From NCBI RefSeq assembly GCF_900078685.2, contig NZ_LT546166.1, positions 556,986-620,985 of the forward strand: DNA of 64,000 nt, given 5' to 3'. This document shows, piece by piece, positions 48,156 to 60,555 of this stretch; the stretch's first letter is position 1; each line of letters opens with the position of its first letter. The notes under the pieces were generated by a model that did no database searches, was not told the DNA's origin, and saw nothing but the letters and a program-made list of their open reading frames with translations. Source of the stretch: Mycolicibacter icosiumassiliensis. Its GTDB lineage: Bacteria > Actinomycetota > Actinomycetes > Mycobacteriales > Mycobacteriaceae. A program made the translations under genes and the position numbers.

Positions 48156-48496
48156 AGGATCTCGCGGACCGCGTCAATCGGACGGGCCAACCGGGTGCCG
48201 TTACCGGTCACGACGAACGGCCGCTGGATCAGGATCGGGTTCGCGGCCATCGCGTCGAGCAGCGCGTCATCGTTTGCATCGGCCAGGTTCAGCTCGGCGT
48301 ACACCGCCTCGCCGGTGCGCACCGCGTCGCGCACGTCGATCCCGGCGGCGCCGATCATCTCCGCCAGCTCCGCGCGTGACGGCGGGGTCTTCAGGTATTC
48401 CACGATCGTCGGCTCGATGCCGTTCTCGCGCAGCAGATCCAGTGTCTTGCGTGAGGTTGAGCAGCGCGGGTTGTGATAGACCACCGCGTCAGCCAT
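48152..48496 (-). CDS. arsC: ArsC/Spx-family reductase-like protein
   Basis: 114 residues of the ArsC/YffB thioredoxin-fold family. The active-site-type motif is VYHNPRCSTSRKTLDLL with one Cys, and ends with FVVTGNGTRLARP containing the substrate-binding Arg residues. It could reduce arsenate with glutathione/mycothiol-like thiols, though no ars operon is near. ATG 48496 begins one base after the prsA stop and it overlaps lpqT, so the three genes are coupled. I do not recall an arsC between prsA and lpqT in M. tuberculosis. Confidence 0.85.
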   Translation of the reverse strand: MADAVVYHNPRCSTSRKTLDLLRENGIEPTIVEYLKTPPSRAELAEMIGAAGIDVRDAVRTGEAVYAELNLADANDDALLDAMAANPILIQRPFVVTGNGTRLARPIDAVREIL

Positions 48497-48497
48497 G

Positions 48498-49478
48498 TCA
48501 GGCGTCTCCATCGAAAAGCCCGGTGACTGAGCCATTTTCGAACACAGCCCGGATGGTGCTGGCCAGCAGCGGAGCGATCGACAGCACGGTCAGCTGCGGG
48601 AAGCGCTTGTCCTCGGGGATCGGCAGGGTGTTGGTGACGATCACTTCACAGGCACCGGAAGCCGCCAGCCGCTCGGCGGCCGGGTCGCTCAATACCCCGT
48701 GGGTGGCGGCGATGACGACGTCTTTGGCACCGTCCTCGCGCAGCAGATTCACCGCCGCGGCGATAGTGCCACCGGTGTCGATCATGTCGTCGATCAGCAC
48801 GCAGGTCTTGCCCTGCACCTCGCCGACCACCCGGTTGGACTTCACCTGGTTGGGCACCAGCGGGTCACGGGTCTTGTGGATGAACGCCAGCGGCACCCCG
48901 CCCAGCGAGTCCGCCCACTTCTCGGCGATGCGCACCCGGCCGGAGTCGGGGGAGACCACCACGACGTCGGAGTTGCCGTAGTTCTCCTTGATGTAGCCGA
49001 TCAGCAGCGGCTGGGCCCGCATGTGGTCCACCGGGCCGTCGAAGAAGCCCTGGATCTGGTCGGTGTGCAGGTCGACGGTGACGATCCGGTCGGCGCCGGC
49101 CGTTTTGAGCAGGTCGGCCACCAGGCGAGCCGAAATCGGCTCACGGCCGCGGTGCTTCTTGTCCTGGCGCGCGTAGGGGTAGAACGGCAGGATCGCGGTG
49201 ATCCGCTTGGCGCTGCCGCGCTTGAGCGCGTCGATCATGATCAGCTGTTCCATCAGGTGCTGATTCAGCGGCGCCGGGTGCGACTGCAGCACGAAGGCGT
49301 CGCAGCCACGCACCGATTCGTCGAAGCGCACGAAGATCTCGCCGTTGGCAAAGTCCCGGGCGGTCTGCGCGGTAACCGGTACGTCCAGTTCCTTTGCGAC
49401 CTGATCAGCCAGCTCCGGGTGCGCACGACCAGCGAAGAGCATCAGGTTTTTGCGATTGTCTGTCCAGTCGTGGCTCAC
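48498..49478 (-). CDS. prsA: Ribose-phosphate pyrophosphokinase
   Basis: 326 residues. PrsA makes PRPP from ribose-5-phosphate and ATP for nucleotides, His, Trp and, in mycobacteria, arabinose donor DPA. Motifs: FANGEIFVRFDESVRGCDAF, YPYARQDKKHRGREPISARL, VTVDLHTDQIQGFF (Mg) and VLIDDMIDTGGTI (PRPP loop). GTG 49478 is the start. It precedes arsC and lpqT in an apparent operon; glmU is upstream on the same strand, 109 bp away. Confidence 0.97.
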   Translation of the reverse strand: MSHDWTDNRKNLMLFAGRAHPELADQVAKELDVPVTAQTARDFANGEIFVRFDESVRGCDAFVLQSHPAPLNQHLMEQLIMIDALKRGSAKRITAILPFYPYARQDKKHRGREPISARLVADLLKTAGADRIVTVDLHTDQIQGFFDGPVDHMRAQPLLIGYIKENYGNSDVVVVSPDSGRVRIAEKWADSLGGVPLAFIHKTRDPLVPNQVKSNRVVGEVQGKTCVLIDDMIDTGGTIAAAVNLLREDGAKDVVIAATHGVLSDPAAERLAASGACEVIVTNTLPIPEDKRFPQLTVLSIAPLLASTIRAVFENGSVTGLFDGDA

Positions 49479-49587
49479 GTGCTGCCCCCGCCGTAGGAGA
49501 TTATGGATTTAGGTCGAGTTAACTCGGGCCTTATGGTACGGAGCTCGGTGCGCGATTTCGCCTCGGGCTGCCTCAACGCGATCAAGC

Positions 49588-51102
49588 TCACGATGACATA
49601 TCGGGTGGAGCCTGGCCGGGGTCTTCGGCACTGTTCGCGGTGTCGGCCGCCGCAGCGGCCTGGCTGCCGGGCCGCTTGCGCTGCACCCAGTTCTCGATGT
49701 TGCGTTGCGGCCCGGCCGACACCGCTAGTGCGCCCGGCGGCACATCGTGGCGCACCACGGTCCCGGCGCCGGTGTAGGCGCCGTCGCCGATGGTGACCGG
49801 TGCGACGAACATGGTGTCCGAGCCGGTGCGCACGTGCGAGCCGACCGTGGTCCGCCGTTTGGTCTGGCCGTCGTAGTTGACGAACACGCTGGAGGCGCCG
49901 ATGTTGCTGTGGTCGCCGATGTCGGCGTCGCCGACGTAGGTCAGGTGCGGAACCTTGGTTCCGGTGCCGATGGTGGAGTTCTTGGTCTCGACGAACGCAC
50001 CCAGCTTGCCGTCCGAACCCAGCACGGTACCGGGCCGCAGGTAGCTGAACGGTCCCACCGTCGCACCGGCGCCGATCGACGACGAGGTGGCGTGGCTACG
50101 GATCACCGACGCACCGTCGCCCACCGTGACATCGGTAAGGGTGGTGTCCGGTCCGATGGTGCAGTGCGCCCCGACTGCGGTGCGGCCGAGCAGCTGGGTT
50201 CCGGGTGCGACGGTGGTGTCGCGCCTGATGGTCACGTCCACGTCGATCCAGGTGGTGGTGGGGTCGACGATGGTGACTCCGGCCCGCTGATGGGCGATCA
50301 CCAGGCGGCGGTTGAGTTCGCCCGCCAGCGCGGACAGTTGCACCCGGTCGTTGACGCCGGCCACCAACGCCGCGTCGTCGACATGGCGGGCGTGCACCAC
50401 CTGGCCGTCGCCGCGGACGATGCCGATCACGTCGGTGAGGTACAGCTCGTGCTGGGCGTTGTCGGAGCCCAGCCGGCCCAGCGCGGACCGCAACTCGGCG
50501 ATGTCGAAGGCGTACACCCCGGCATTGACCTCGCGGATCTCTCGCTGCGATTCGGTGGCGTCGGCCTGTTCGACGATCGCGGTGACGGGGTTTTCCGCAC
50601 CGTCGTGCTCCCGCAGGATGCGGCCGTAGCCGGTGGGGTCGGCCAGCGTGGTGGTCAGCACGGTGACCGCGGCCGGGGCGGTGCGGTGGGTGTCGATCAG
50701 CGCCTGCAGCGTGGTGGTGTCCAGCAGCGGGATGTCGCCGGAGGTGACGACGACGGTGCCGGCGAAGTCGTCGGGCAGCGCTGCCAGGCCGCACAGCACC
50801 GCATGCCCGGTACCGAGCTGCTGGTCCTGCAGGGCGATGTCGATGGGAAAGTCCAGGGCCTGCGCCAGCTCGGCAACCGCACCGGTAATGCGCTCGTGCT
50901 CGTGGCCCAACACCACCACCAAATGGCGGGGCCCGACGCCGGCGGCCGCCTGCAGGCAGTGCGCCAGCATGCTGCGCCCGCCCAGCTCATGCAGCACTTT
51001 GGGGGTGTCGGAGACCATCCGGGTGCCGGCGCCGGCCGCCAAGACGATGACGGCGTCCTGGGTGTCTTCTTGGCGCGAGGGGGCGTGTTTGTGCGTCGAC
51101 AC
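49588..51102 (-). CDS. glmU: Bifunctional GlmU (uridylyltransferase/acetyltransferase)
   Basis: 504 residues. The N-terminal half ([31 protein letters not shown]) is the uridylyltransferase; the C-terminal left-handed beta helix with hexapeptide repeats ([20 protein letters not shown] and following) is the acetyltransferase. Together they make UDP-GlcNAc for peptidoglycan and LAM precursors. GTG 51102 is the start. The C-terminal tail (after [20 protein letters not shown]) is longer than in enterobacteria, as is usual in mycobacteria. Upstream is tRNA-Gln. Confidence 0.96.
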   Translation of the reverse strand: MSTHKHAPSRQEDTQDAVIVLAAGAGTRMVSDTPKVLHELGGRSMLAHCLQAAAGVGPRHLVVVLGHEHERITGAVAELAQALDFPIDIALQDQQLGTGHAVLCGLAALPDDFAGTVVVTSGDIPLLDTTTLQALIDTHRTAPAAVTVLTTTLADPTGYGRILREHDGAENPVTAIVEQADATESQREIREVNAGVYAFDIAELRSALGRLGSDNAQHELYLTDVIGIVRGDGQVVHARHVDDAALVAGVNDRVQLSALAGELNRRLVIAHQRAGVTIVDPTTTWIDVDVTIRRDTTVAPGTQLLGRTAVGAHCTIGPDTTLTDVTVGDGASVIRSHATSSSIGAGATVGPFSYLRPGTVLGSDGKLGAFVETKNSTIGTGTKVPHLTYVGDADIGDHSNIGASSVFVNYDGQTKRRTTVGSHVRTGSDTMFVAPVTIGDGAYTGAGTVVRHDVPPGALAVSAGPQRNIENWVQRKRPGSQAAAAADTANSAEDPGQAPPDMSS

Positions 51103-51160
51103 GCTGCCTAGCCTGTCATTCTGTGCACGCTCGTGCCAAAGGGGTGGGACAAAATCTGAG

Positions 51161-51232
51161 CTCCGTCGCCAGGACTCGAACCTGAACTATCTGAACCAAA
51201 ATCAGAGGTGCTGCCGATTACACCACGACGGA
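51161..51232 (-). tRNA. tRNA-Gln(TTG)
   Basis: 72-nt cloverleaf on the minus strand. The acceptor arms TCCGTCG and CGACGGA pair fully. The anticodon stem TCTGA/TCAGA encloses loop TTTTGGT, giving anticodon TTG (Gln, CAA codons). The T loop is TTCGAGT and the discriminator is G. No CCA is encoded. It sits between glmU and a TetR gene, as glnU does in M. tuberculosis. Confidence 0.96.
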
Positions 51233-51335
51233 TCGGTGTTCCGCAGTGACTTTAGTCCGACGACGGCGAGGGCCGCCCGCGGCCCGAGTAAGAAGTCGGA
51301 CAATCCGGTCTAGACCAACGGACTACCCTGGTCGC

Positions 51336-51980
51336 GTGGCTGGTCTGGACAAGGATGGCCGGGCGCCCCGCGCCCGGATGACGGGTAGCGAGCGCCGCCA
51401 CCAACTCATCGATGTCGCCCGCTCGCTGTTCGCCGAACGCGGGTACGAGGGCACCTCCATCGAGGAGATCGCACAGCGGGCCAACGTGTCCAAGCCCGTG
51501 GTCTATGAACACTTCGGTGGCAAAGAGGGGCTTTACGCCGTGGTGGTCGACCGTGAGATGTCGGCGTTGCTGGACGGCATCACCACGTCGTTGACCAAGG
51601 CGACCAACAACCAGTCCCGGTTGCGGGTGGAGCGCGTCGCGCTGGCATTGCTCACCTACGTCGACGAGCACACCGACGGCTTCCGCATCCTGATCCGCGA
51701 CTCTCCGGCATCGATCAGCTCCGGGACCTACTCGACCCTGCTCAACGACGCGATCGGCCAGGTGTCGTCCATCTTGGCCGGCGACTTCGCCAAGCGCGGC
51801 CTGGACCCCGAGACCGCGCCGCTGTACGCCCAGGCGTTGGTCGGTTCGGTGTCGATGACGGCCCAGTGGTGGCTCGACGTACGCGAACCCAAGAAGGAAG
51901 TGGTGGCCGCGCACCTGGTCAACCTGTGTTGGAACGGATTGACTCACCTGGAGTCCGATCCGACCCTGCACGACGAATAA
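51336..51980 (+). CDS. TetR-family transcriptional regulator (Rv1019-like)
   Basis: 214 residues. N-terminal [43 protein letters not shown] then FGGKEGLY. The C-terminal ligand domain ([20 protein letters not shown]) is the type seen in Rv1019, which sits at this position in M. tuberculosis and autoregulates in an operon with mfd. GTG 51336 follows tRNA-Gln. mfd starts 59 bp downstream on the same strand, so co-transcription is likely. Confidence 0.92.
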   Translation: MAGLDKDGRAPRARMTGSERRHQLIDVARSLFAERGYEGTSIEEIAQRANVSKPVVYEHFGGKEGLYAVVVDREMSALLDGITTSLTKATNNQSRLRVERVALALLTYVDEHTDGFRILIRDSPASISSGTYSTLLNDAIGQVSSILAGDFAKRGLDPETAPLYAQALVGSVSMTAQWWLDVREPKKEVVAAHLVNLCWNGLTHLESDPTLHDE

Positions 51981-52039
51981 GGCATGTACCGCAACGCAAA
52001 TCGTCGGCCTGCGCCACACCGCCTAGAATTGCCCCCATC

Positions 52040-55392
<3,353 letters not shown>

Positions 55393-55414
<22 letters not shown>

Positions 55415-57102
55415 TGCTTGATGCTCAACAGGCCTGGTGCTGGATTGGGTTGTCAGGCGGTGGTTTTGTGCGGTGGGCGTGGTTGGTCGGTCCCGTGTCG
55501 CCGGGTGGGGCGGGCGTCCTTTGGGGCCGTTGGTCTTTCGTAGTCGATGGGGCTGGGGTTCAGCTGGTTAGGTGAAGGCTGAGCGGATGCGTTGCCAGGC
55601 GGTGGCGATGGGGGTGGCCCAGCGCCAGGTGGTGTCGATACGTAGTCGCAGTTGGCGGGCTGAGCGGGTGATGCGGGCAGCGATGTGCAGGACCCGGTAG
55701 CGGAATGTGCCGATTTCGGCGCGGGCCAGTGCGGGTTGGTCACCAAACCCGATGAGTTTGGCCCAGGTGACCAGGTCGGCGGCGGCCAGCGCGATGTCCA
55801 GCCAGGCGGCGTTGGCCCAAAATGAGTGACACGGCAGGTTGCGTAGCCCGGTGGCTTTGAGTTCACGGATGCGGTCTTCGACGCGGGCGTGCTGACGGTG
55901 CCGTAACTCCAGGCCGGCGACTTGACCGGCAATGGCGCCGGGTTCGGTGTCGGTGATGAACGCGGTGATGCGCATGCCGTCGGCGTCGGTGAACCGCAAC
56001 TGCGCTCCGGGGTGGGGTCTTTCTTTCCGCAGGATCAGCCGAGTTCCGGGCGGCCAGGTGTCCAGAGTGAGCAGTGTCGTGGCTTCGGCGACCCAGGCGC
56101 CGTCACGGATACCGCCATCGGTGTCGATCGCCGGGTACCAGGCCGCAGCGAGGTTGAGGGTGTCCACGGTGTCTTGCACCCGCGCATCGACGGGGTAGCC
56201 GAAGGAAAACCCCACTGCGGCGGCCCGGCAGGCATCGGCGAAGCGGTGGGTGGCCCCGGCGGTGTCACTGCGGATCAGGACCCGGGGTTTGGTCGGGTCG
56301 CTGGGATGATCGGGGTCAGGCCGCCATCGCGCGGGTAGAGCGGCCAAGGCCCGCTCCAGCAGGATGATGTGGTCGGAGGCGGTGTTGGAGCCGGCGTTGC
56401 CGTTGCGCAGCATCCCGGCCAGGGCTTCCCCACCGGAGATCTCGGGACGGTCCAAAAACGCCAGCAGTGGGTGATACCCGAACGTCTTCTTCCAGGTTGA
56501 GGCGGCGCCGACCTTATTGTCGGAGTGGTCCAGGGTCAGCGTGGCATCGGCATCGATGTGCAGCCAGCCTTCGACGCCTGGTGCGGCGCCGGCTTCCCAC
56601 GCTGCGGCCCGCGCGCCGGCCCGCGCTGCCCAGATCCGGGGCAGGTGGGCGGCGTCGATACGTTCATCGACCAGTCGCCACATCGTGGTGGTTGAGGCTT
56701 TCGCGCCGAAGGCATGCTCACGATCGCTGCACCGTTGTCCGACCCCGTCGATGCAGTCCGCGCCGTCAGCGACCGCAGCGGCCAGATCAGCGAAGACATC
56801 ACCGGGTGCGTGCCGCCACGGGCCACGGTAGGTATCGGCCAACGCGGCGGTGACCAGCGCCGATAGGCCGGTGTGGTCGGCCAACTCCCGTAGCATGCCC
56901 ATCCCGGCATGCGACACGACACCATGGCCGTCCGCGGAAACTTTCACCCTCGACCGGCCCGCGATAGTGTTCACCTGCGAAGTGCCTTCCCATAGGAATA
57001 TTTGAACCCTAGAGAAGTCCAATTATCCCTTGCAGGACAGGCACTTTCGCTTATCTACACGCCCCCACAGGCAACAATCCACGAAAAATCCGGGCTAATA
57101 GC
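55393..57102. mobile_element. IS1380-family-like insertion sequence, about 1.7 kb
   Basis: Terminal inverted repeats at 55393-55412 and 57083-57102 match at 17 of 20 positions (GCTGTTAGCC.. and its complement). Between them lies one transposase gene on the minus strand. No target-site duplication can be made out, because the left flank is mfd and the right flank is unrelated DNA. The element's exact ends could be a few bases farther out. Confidence 0.85.
55568..56974 (-). CDS. IS1380-family transposase
   Basis: About 468 residues from GTG 56974. It shows the DDE-type layout of IS1380 transposases: N-terminal HAPGDVFADLAAAVADGADC and a first Asp in GWLHIDADATLTLDHSD, HPLLAFLDRPEISGGEALAG and LIRSDTAGATHRF with a second Asp, then a Glu-containing ARVEDRIRELKATGLRNLPC and a conserved WLDIALAAADLVTWAKLIG. 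A longer reading from TTG 57022 lacks a good ribosome site; GGAAGG precedes the GTG. It looks complete, so the element may be able to move. Confidence 0.9.
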   Translation of the reverse strand: MNTIAGRSRVKVSADGHGVVSHAGMGMLRELADHTGLSALVTAALADTYRGPWRHAPGDVFADLAAAVADGADCIDGVGQRCSDREHAFGAKASTTTMWRLVDERIDAAHLPRIWAARAGARAAAWEAGAAPGVEGWLHIDADATLTLDHSDNKVGAASTWKKTFGYHPLLAFLDRPEISGGEALAGMLRNGNAGSNTASDHIILLERALAALPARWRPDPDHPSDPTKPRVLIRSDTAGATHRFADACRAAAVGFSFGYPVDARVQDTVDTLNLAAAWYPAIDTDGGIRDGAWVAEATTLLTLDTWPPGTRLILRKERPHPGAQLRFTDADGMRITAFITDTEPGAIAGQVAGLELRHRQHARVEDRIRELKATGLRNLPCHSFWANAAWLDIALAAADLVTWAKLIGFGDQPALARAEIGTFRYRVLHIAARITRSARQLRLRIDTTWRWATPIATAWQRIRSAFT

Positions 57103-57289
57103 ACTGTGCAACAAACTGATTAGGGTTGACTTACCCCGGGAGTGCGGTGCGATGCGGCCTTAAGCTAATGGGATACAGGTCGGCGACCGAAAATGCTTGA
57201 AGAAGAACATCGACTTCTACGAAGACTCCTGCTCTGCAACACTTTCCGAGGTTTAGTCCCGTCACCACCTCGGACTTGCCCGGACGCGA
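57103..57289. other. Right flank of the IS, no gene recognised
   Basis: 187 bp between the IS end and the methyltransferase stop. It has lower G+C than the window average and no mfd-like coding, which is what one would expect if the IS had mediated a rearrangement. Confidence 0.6.
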
Positions 57290-58204
57290 TCAGGTTCGGG
57301 TGGCCGCAACGTAGCGGATCGCCGCCGGAGCACCATCGAGCTCACGGTCGGAAAGCCGGGGCAGCCGGGCCGCAGCGAACAGGTCGGCGATGCCCGATTG
57401 AGTTGTGGACCAGCCACTTTCGGTAAGATGCCGCACGACGTCCGTGTGCTCTCCGGAATAGAAGGGCCCGGGACCGGTAAGACTCAGGCCACGTCGGCGC
57501 CACCGCTCGACGAGTGATTCGTGGTGTACCGCCTGCGGTCGGCTCGGCGGCACGGCATGATCGGCGGCGAGCCGGCTGCCCGGGGCGCTGAGTTCGGTGA
57601 CACCGTCGAGCAGACGATTCTGTGCGTCCGAGGGGACATACCAGACCAGCAGCCCCTCGATGACCCACACGGTGGGCGCGGCGGCGTCAAAACCCACCCG
57701 GCGCAAGGCCGCCGGCCAGTCGCCACGTAGGTCGACACCGACCGCGCGCCGGTTGACGCTCGGCGTGGCCTCCCAGGCCCGCATGGTGGTGGTTTTGAAG
57801 TCCACGACATGCGGGTGGTCGACCTCGTAAACGATGGTCTCGGACGGCCACCACAGCCGGTAGGCGCGAGTGTCCAGCCCCGAGCCCAGGATCACCGCTT
57901 GGCGGATGCCCGCACGAGCGGCATCGGTGAAGAACGCGTCGAAGAAGTGGGTTCGCGCCGCGGAGAACTCGGCAAACCGGGGAAATCCGCCGTCTTTGCC
58001 CAGCCGGCTGATGTCCAAGTCGCCGTCGGCCACACGAATGCAGAACTCCAGGCCGACCTTGTGTACCAACGGCGCCGCGAACGGGTCGTTGATCAGTTCG
58101 CGTGACACCGCCGCGGCCCGGGCGGCCGCCAGCACGGTGGCTATGACGCCGGCCCCGCTAGCCAAGCTCCCGGCGTCATCCTGCTCGTTCGGAGCCGTAC
58201 TCAT
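57290..58204 (-). CDS. Class I SAM-dependent methyltransferase (TIGR00027/LCM-like)
   Basis: 304 residues. Motifs AVILGSGLDTRAYRLWW (SAM), YEVDHPHVVDFKTTTM and WVIEGLLVWYVPSDAQNRLL are typical of the mycobacterial TIGR00027 O-methyltransferase group related to leucine carboxyl methyltransferases. Several paralogues exist per genome; one methylates a mycobacterial phenolic or fatty-acid product, but which substrate this one uses is unknown. ATG 58204 is chosen; the longer reading begins upstream without support. It is 5' of the TrkA gene on the same strand only by transcription order (TrkA first). Confidence 0.85.
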   Translation of the reverse strand: MSTAPNEQDDAGSLASGAGVIATVLAAARAAAVSRELINDPFAAPLVHKVGLEFCIRVADGDLDISRLGKDGGFPRFAEFSAARTHFFDAFFTDAARAGIRQAVILGSGLDTRAYRLWWPSETIVYEVDHPHVVDFKTTTMRAWEATPSVNRRAVGVDLRGDWPAALRRVGFDAAAPTVWVIEGLLVWYVPSDAQNRLLDGVTELSAPGSRLAADHAVPPSRPQAVHHESLVERWRRRGLSLTGPGPFYSGEHTDVVRHLTESGWSTTQSGIADLFAAARLPRLSDRELDGAPAAIRYVAATRT

Positions 58205-58229
58205 GGGTCCCCACCGCGGCGGCACGGCG

Positions 58230-58910
58230 TCAATGTGTCCTTCTGCCGGCCGGTGCGCCGTGCACCACCGCCCGGACCTCGTCGTCCATCCCGCTGGCCG
58301 CGGCGAACAGCATCTCGTCGCCGGCCTGCAGCGCCTCGGTCGCCCGCGGCAGGATCACCCGGTCACCGCGCTGCACCGCGACCAGCGCGGCGCCCTCGGG
58401 CAGCACAATGTCGCAGACCTGCCTACCGATCAGCGGGTTGTCTTCGGGCAGAGTCAGTTTCGTCAGGCTGGCCTGACCGCGCCGCAAGCCCATCAACGGC
58501 ACCAGGTGGCCGACGTCGATGGCGCCCTCCACCGCGGCGACCATCGCCCGCGGAGTGGAGACCGCCACATCGATACCCCACTCTTCGGTAAAGAGCGGCT
58601 CGTTGCGGGCATTGTTGACCCGGGCCACCACCCGAGCCACCCCGAACTCCACCTTGGCCAGCAGCGCGATAGCTAGGTTGGCCTTGTCATCACCGGTGGC
58701 GGCGATCACCACATCGCAGATCTCGATGCCGCATTCCCGCAGCGCGCTCAGCTCGCAGGCGTCGGCCAGCAGCCACTCGGCGTCCGGAACAATGTGAGGC
58801 TGGTAGTGCGCCGGGTTGCGCTCGATCAGCAGCACCCGGTGCCCGTCGCCGATCAGTTCCAGTGCGACCGATCGCCCCACCGCGCCGGCACCGGCGATCC
58901 CGATCCGCAT
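58230..58910 (-). CDS. TrkA-type K+ channel/transport regulatory subunit (CeoC-like)
   Basis: 226 residues. An N-terminal RCK/TrkA-N domain (RIGIAGAGAVGRSVALELIG, DACELSALRECGIEICDVVI, ATGDDKANLAIALLA) binds NAD(H) or nucleotide. A C-terminal TrkA-C domain (LPEDNPLIGRQVCDIVLPEG) is present. Such subunits gate Trk/Ktr potassium uptake. In M. tuberculosis ceoB-ceoC lie side by side (Rv2691-Rv2692); here only one unit is present, ceoB is missing and a methyltransferase follows. The antiporter gene diverges 145 bp away, so K+ homeostasis genes are clustered. This locus is far from mfd in M. tuberculosis. Confidence 0.82.
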   Translation of the reverse strand: MRIGIAGAGAVGRSVALELIGDGHRVLLIERNPAHYQPHIVPDAEWLLADACELSALRECGIEICDVVIAATGDDKANLAIALLAKVEFGVARVVARVNNARNEPLFTEEWGIDVAVSTPRAMVAAVEGAIDVGHLVPLMGLRRGQASLTKLTLPEDNPLIGRQVCDIVLPEGAALVAVQRGDRVILPRATEALQAGDEMLFAAASGMDDEVRAVVHGAPAGRRTH

Positions 58911-59055
58911 GATGGCTCCCCTCGTCTCGGCCGTTCCGGGCGTAACACGGTCGTGACAGCGCTACTGATTTACTGACAGATAACACGAACCCGCCGACCT
59001 TGAGCGAATCACATGGGCGGGTCCGGCCGCCACCAACAGCCCGAACGGGGAACAG

Positions 59056-60552
59056 ATGAGCCTGCAACAGCTCTACCTGGCTCTGTTGATCGGGGGCTTG
59101 GTACTGCTGGCCAGCATCATCGCCACCCGCGCGGCGGACCGAGTCGGGCTGCCCAGTCTGTTGCTGTTCCTGCTGGTCGGGGTGGCGATCGGCAATGACG
59201 GGCTGGGCCTGGATTTCTCCGACGTGCAATTGGCCAGTGACCTGGGCACCACCGCGTTGGCGGTGATCCTGGTCGAAGGTGGTTTGACGACGCGCTTCGC
59301 CAACATCCGCCGGTTGCTGGCGCCGGCGGCCGTGCTGGCCACCGTCGGTGTCGGGGTCAGCATGGCGGTGATCGCGGTGGCCGCGCACCTGCTACTGGGC
59401 ATCAGTTGGCAACTCGCCTTCCTGCTGGGCGCGATCGTCTCGCCGACCGACGCGGCGGCGGTGTTCTCCATCCTGCGGGTGCTGCCGCTGCCGCGGCGGG
59501 TGGCCGGCCTGTTGGAGGCCGAGTCCGGTTTCAACGACGCGCCGGCGGCGATCGTGGTCCTGATGCTGAGCACCACGCCGCTGGTGATCGATCCGGTCCA
59601 CGCCATCGGCGGCGTGTTCTACGAACTGATAGCGGGCTCGGCGATCGGCCTGATCGCCGGCCTGCTCGGCGCGATGATGCTGCGCCGCGCCGCCTTGCCC
59701 GCGTCCGGGCTGTATCCCTTGGCGACTTTCGGGTTGGCGATGGTGGCGTTCGCCGCGGCCGCTTCGGTGCACGCCAGCGGGTTCATCGCCGCCTACCTGT
59801 CTGGCGTGGTGCTGGCGAACTCGGGCCTGCCGCACCGCGCGGCCATCCGTTCGTTCGCCGAGGGGCTGGGCTGGCTGGCGCAGATCGGGCTGTTCGTGTT
59901 GCTGGGCCTGTTGGTGAGCCCGAGCCAGTTGTCCGGGGAGTTGATCCCGGCGCTGCTCATCGGGGCGGTGCTGCTGCTGCTGAGCCGGCCGTTGTCGGTG
60001 GTGGCGTCGCTGATCTGGTTCCGGGTGCCCTGGCGTGAGCAGATCTTTCTGTCCTGGGCCGGCCTGCGTGGCGCGGTTCCGATCGTGCTCGCGACCTTCC
60101 CGATCGTCGAGGGTGTGCCCGACAGCTACCGTCTGCTCAACATCGTGTTCATCCTGGTGGTGGTCTACACGGTGGTACAGGGCCCCAGCCTGGGTCTGTT
60201 CGCGCAGTGGCTGGGGCTGATATCGCGGGACACCACCCGCGAGATCCAGGTGGAGGCGGCGCCGCTGGACGTCTTGGAGGCCGAGCTGCTGACGATGACG
60301 GTGCAGCCCGGGTCGAAGCTGCACAACGTCTCGGTGCTCGAGCTGCGGCTGCCCGATCCGAGCGTGATCACGCTGATCATCCGCAAGGGCGACACCTTCG
60401 TCCCCCAGCCAGACACCCGGATCACCGTCGGCGACGAGCTGCTGATCGTCACCACCAGCAAGACCCGGCTGTCGGCCGAACGCCGGCTGCGGGCGGTCAG
60501 CCGGCGCGGCAAGCTGGCCCACTGGTTCGACGAGTACGGCGACTCGGAGTAA
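59056..60552 (+). CDS. K+/H+ antiporter, CPA1 (NhaP2-like) with C-terminal TrkA-C domain
   Basis: 498 residues. About 12 transmembrane helices with the CPA1 signatures LLFLLVGVAIG, GAIVSPTDAAAVFSILRVLP and ESGFNDAPAAIVVLM (the ND ion-binding pair). After residue ~400 comes a soluble RCK_C/TrkA-C domain (NVSVLELRLPDPSVITLIIR, TRITVGDELLIVTTSKTRLS). Members of this CvrA/NhaP2 group exchange K+ for H+. GTG/ATG 59056 is ATG. Divergent from the TrkA-type regulator, which supports a shared osmotic or pH function. Confidence 0.9.
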   Translation: MSLQQLYLALLIGGLVLLASIIATRAADRVGLPSLLLFLLVGVAIGNDGLGLDFSDVQLASDLGTTALAVILVEGGLTTRFANIRRLLAPAAVLATVGVGVSMAVIAVAAHLLLGISWQLAFLLGAIVSPTDAAAVFSILRVLPLPRRVAGLLEAESGFNDAPAAIVVLMLSTTPLVIDPVHAIGGVFYELIAGSAIGLIAGLLGAMMLRRAALPASGLYPLATFGLAMVAFAAAASVHASGFIAAYLSGVVLANSGLPHRAAIRSFAEGLGWLAQIGLFVLLGLLVSPSQLSGELIPALLIGAVLLLLSRPLSVVASLIWFRVPWREQIFLSWAGLRGAVPIVLATFPIVEGVPDSYRLLNIVFILVVVYTVVQGPSLGLFAQWLGLISRDTTREIQVEAAPLDVLEAELLTMTVQPGSKLHNVSVLELRLPDPSVITLIIRKGDTFVPQPDTRITVGDELLIVTTSKTRLSAERRLRAVSRRGKLAHWFDEYGDSE

Positions 60553-60555
60553 CCG

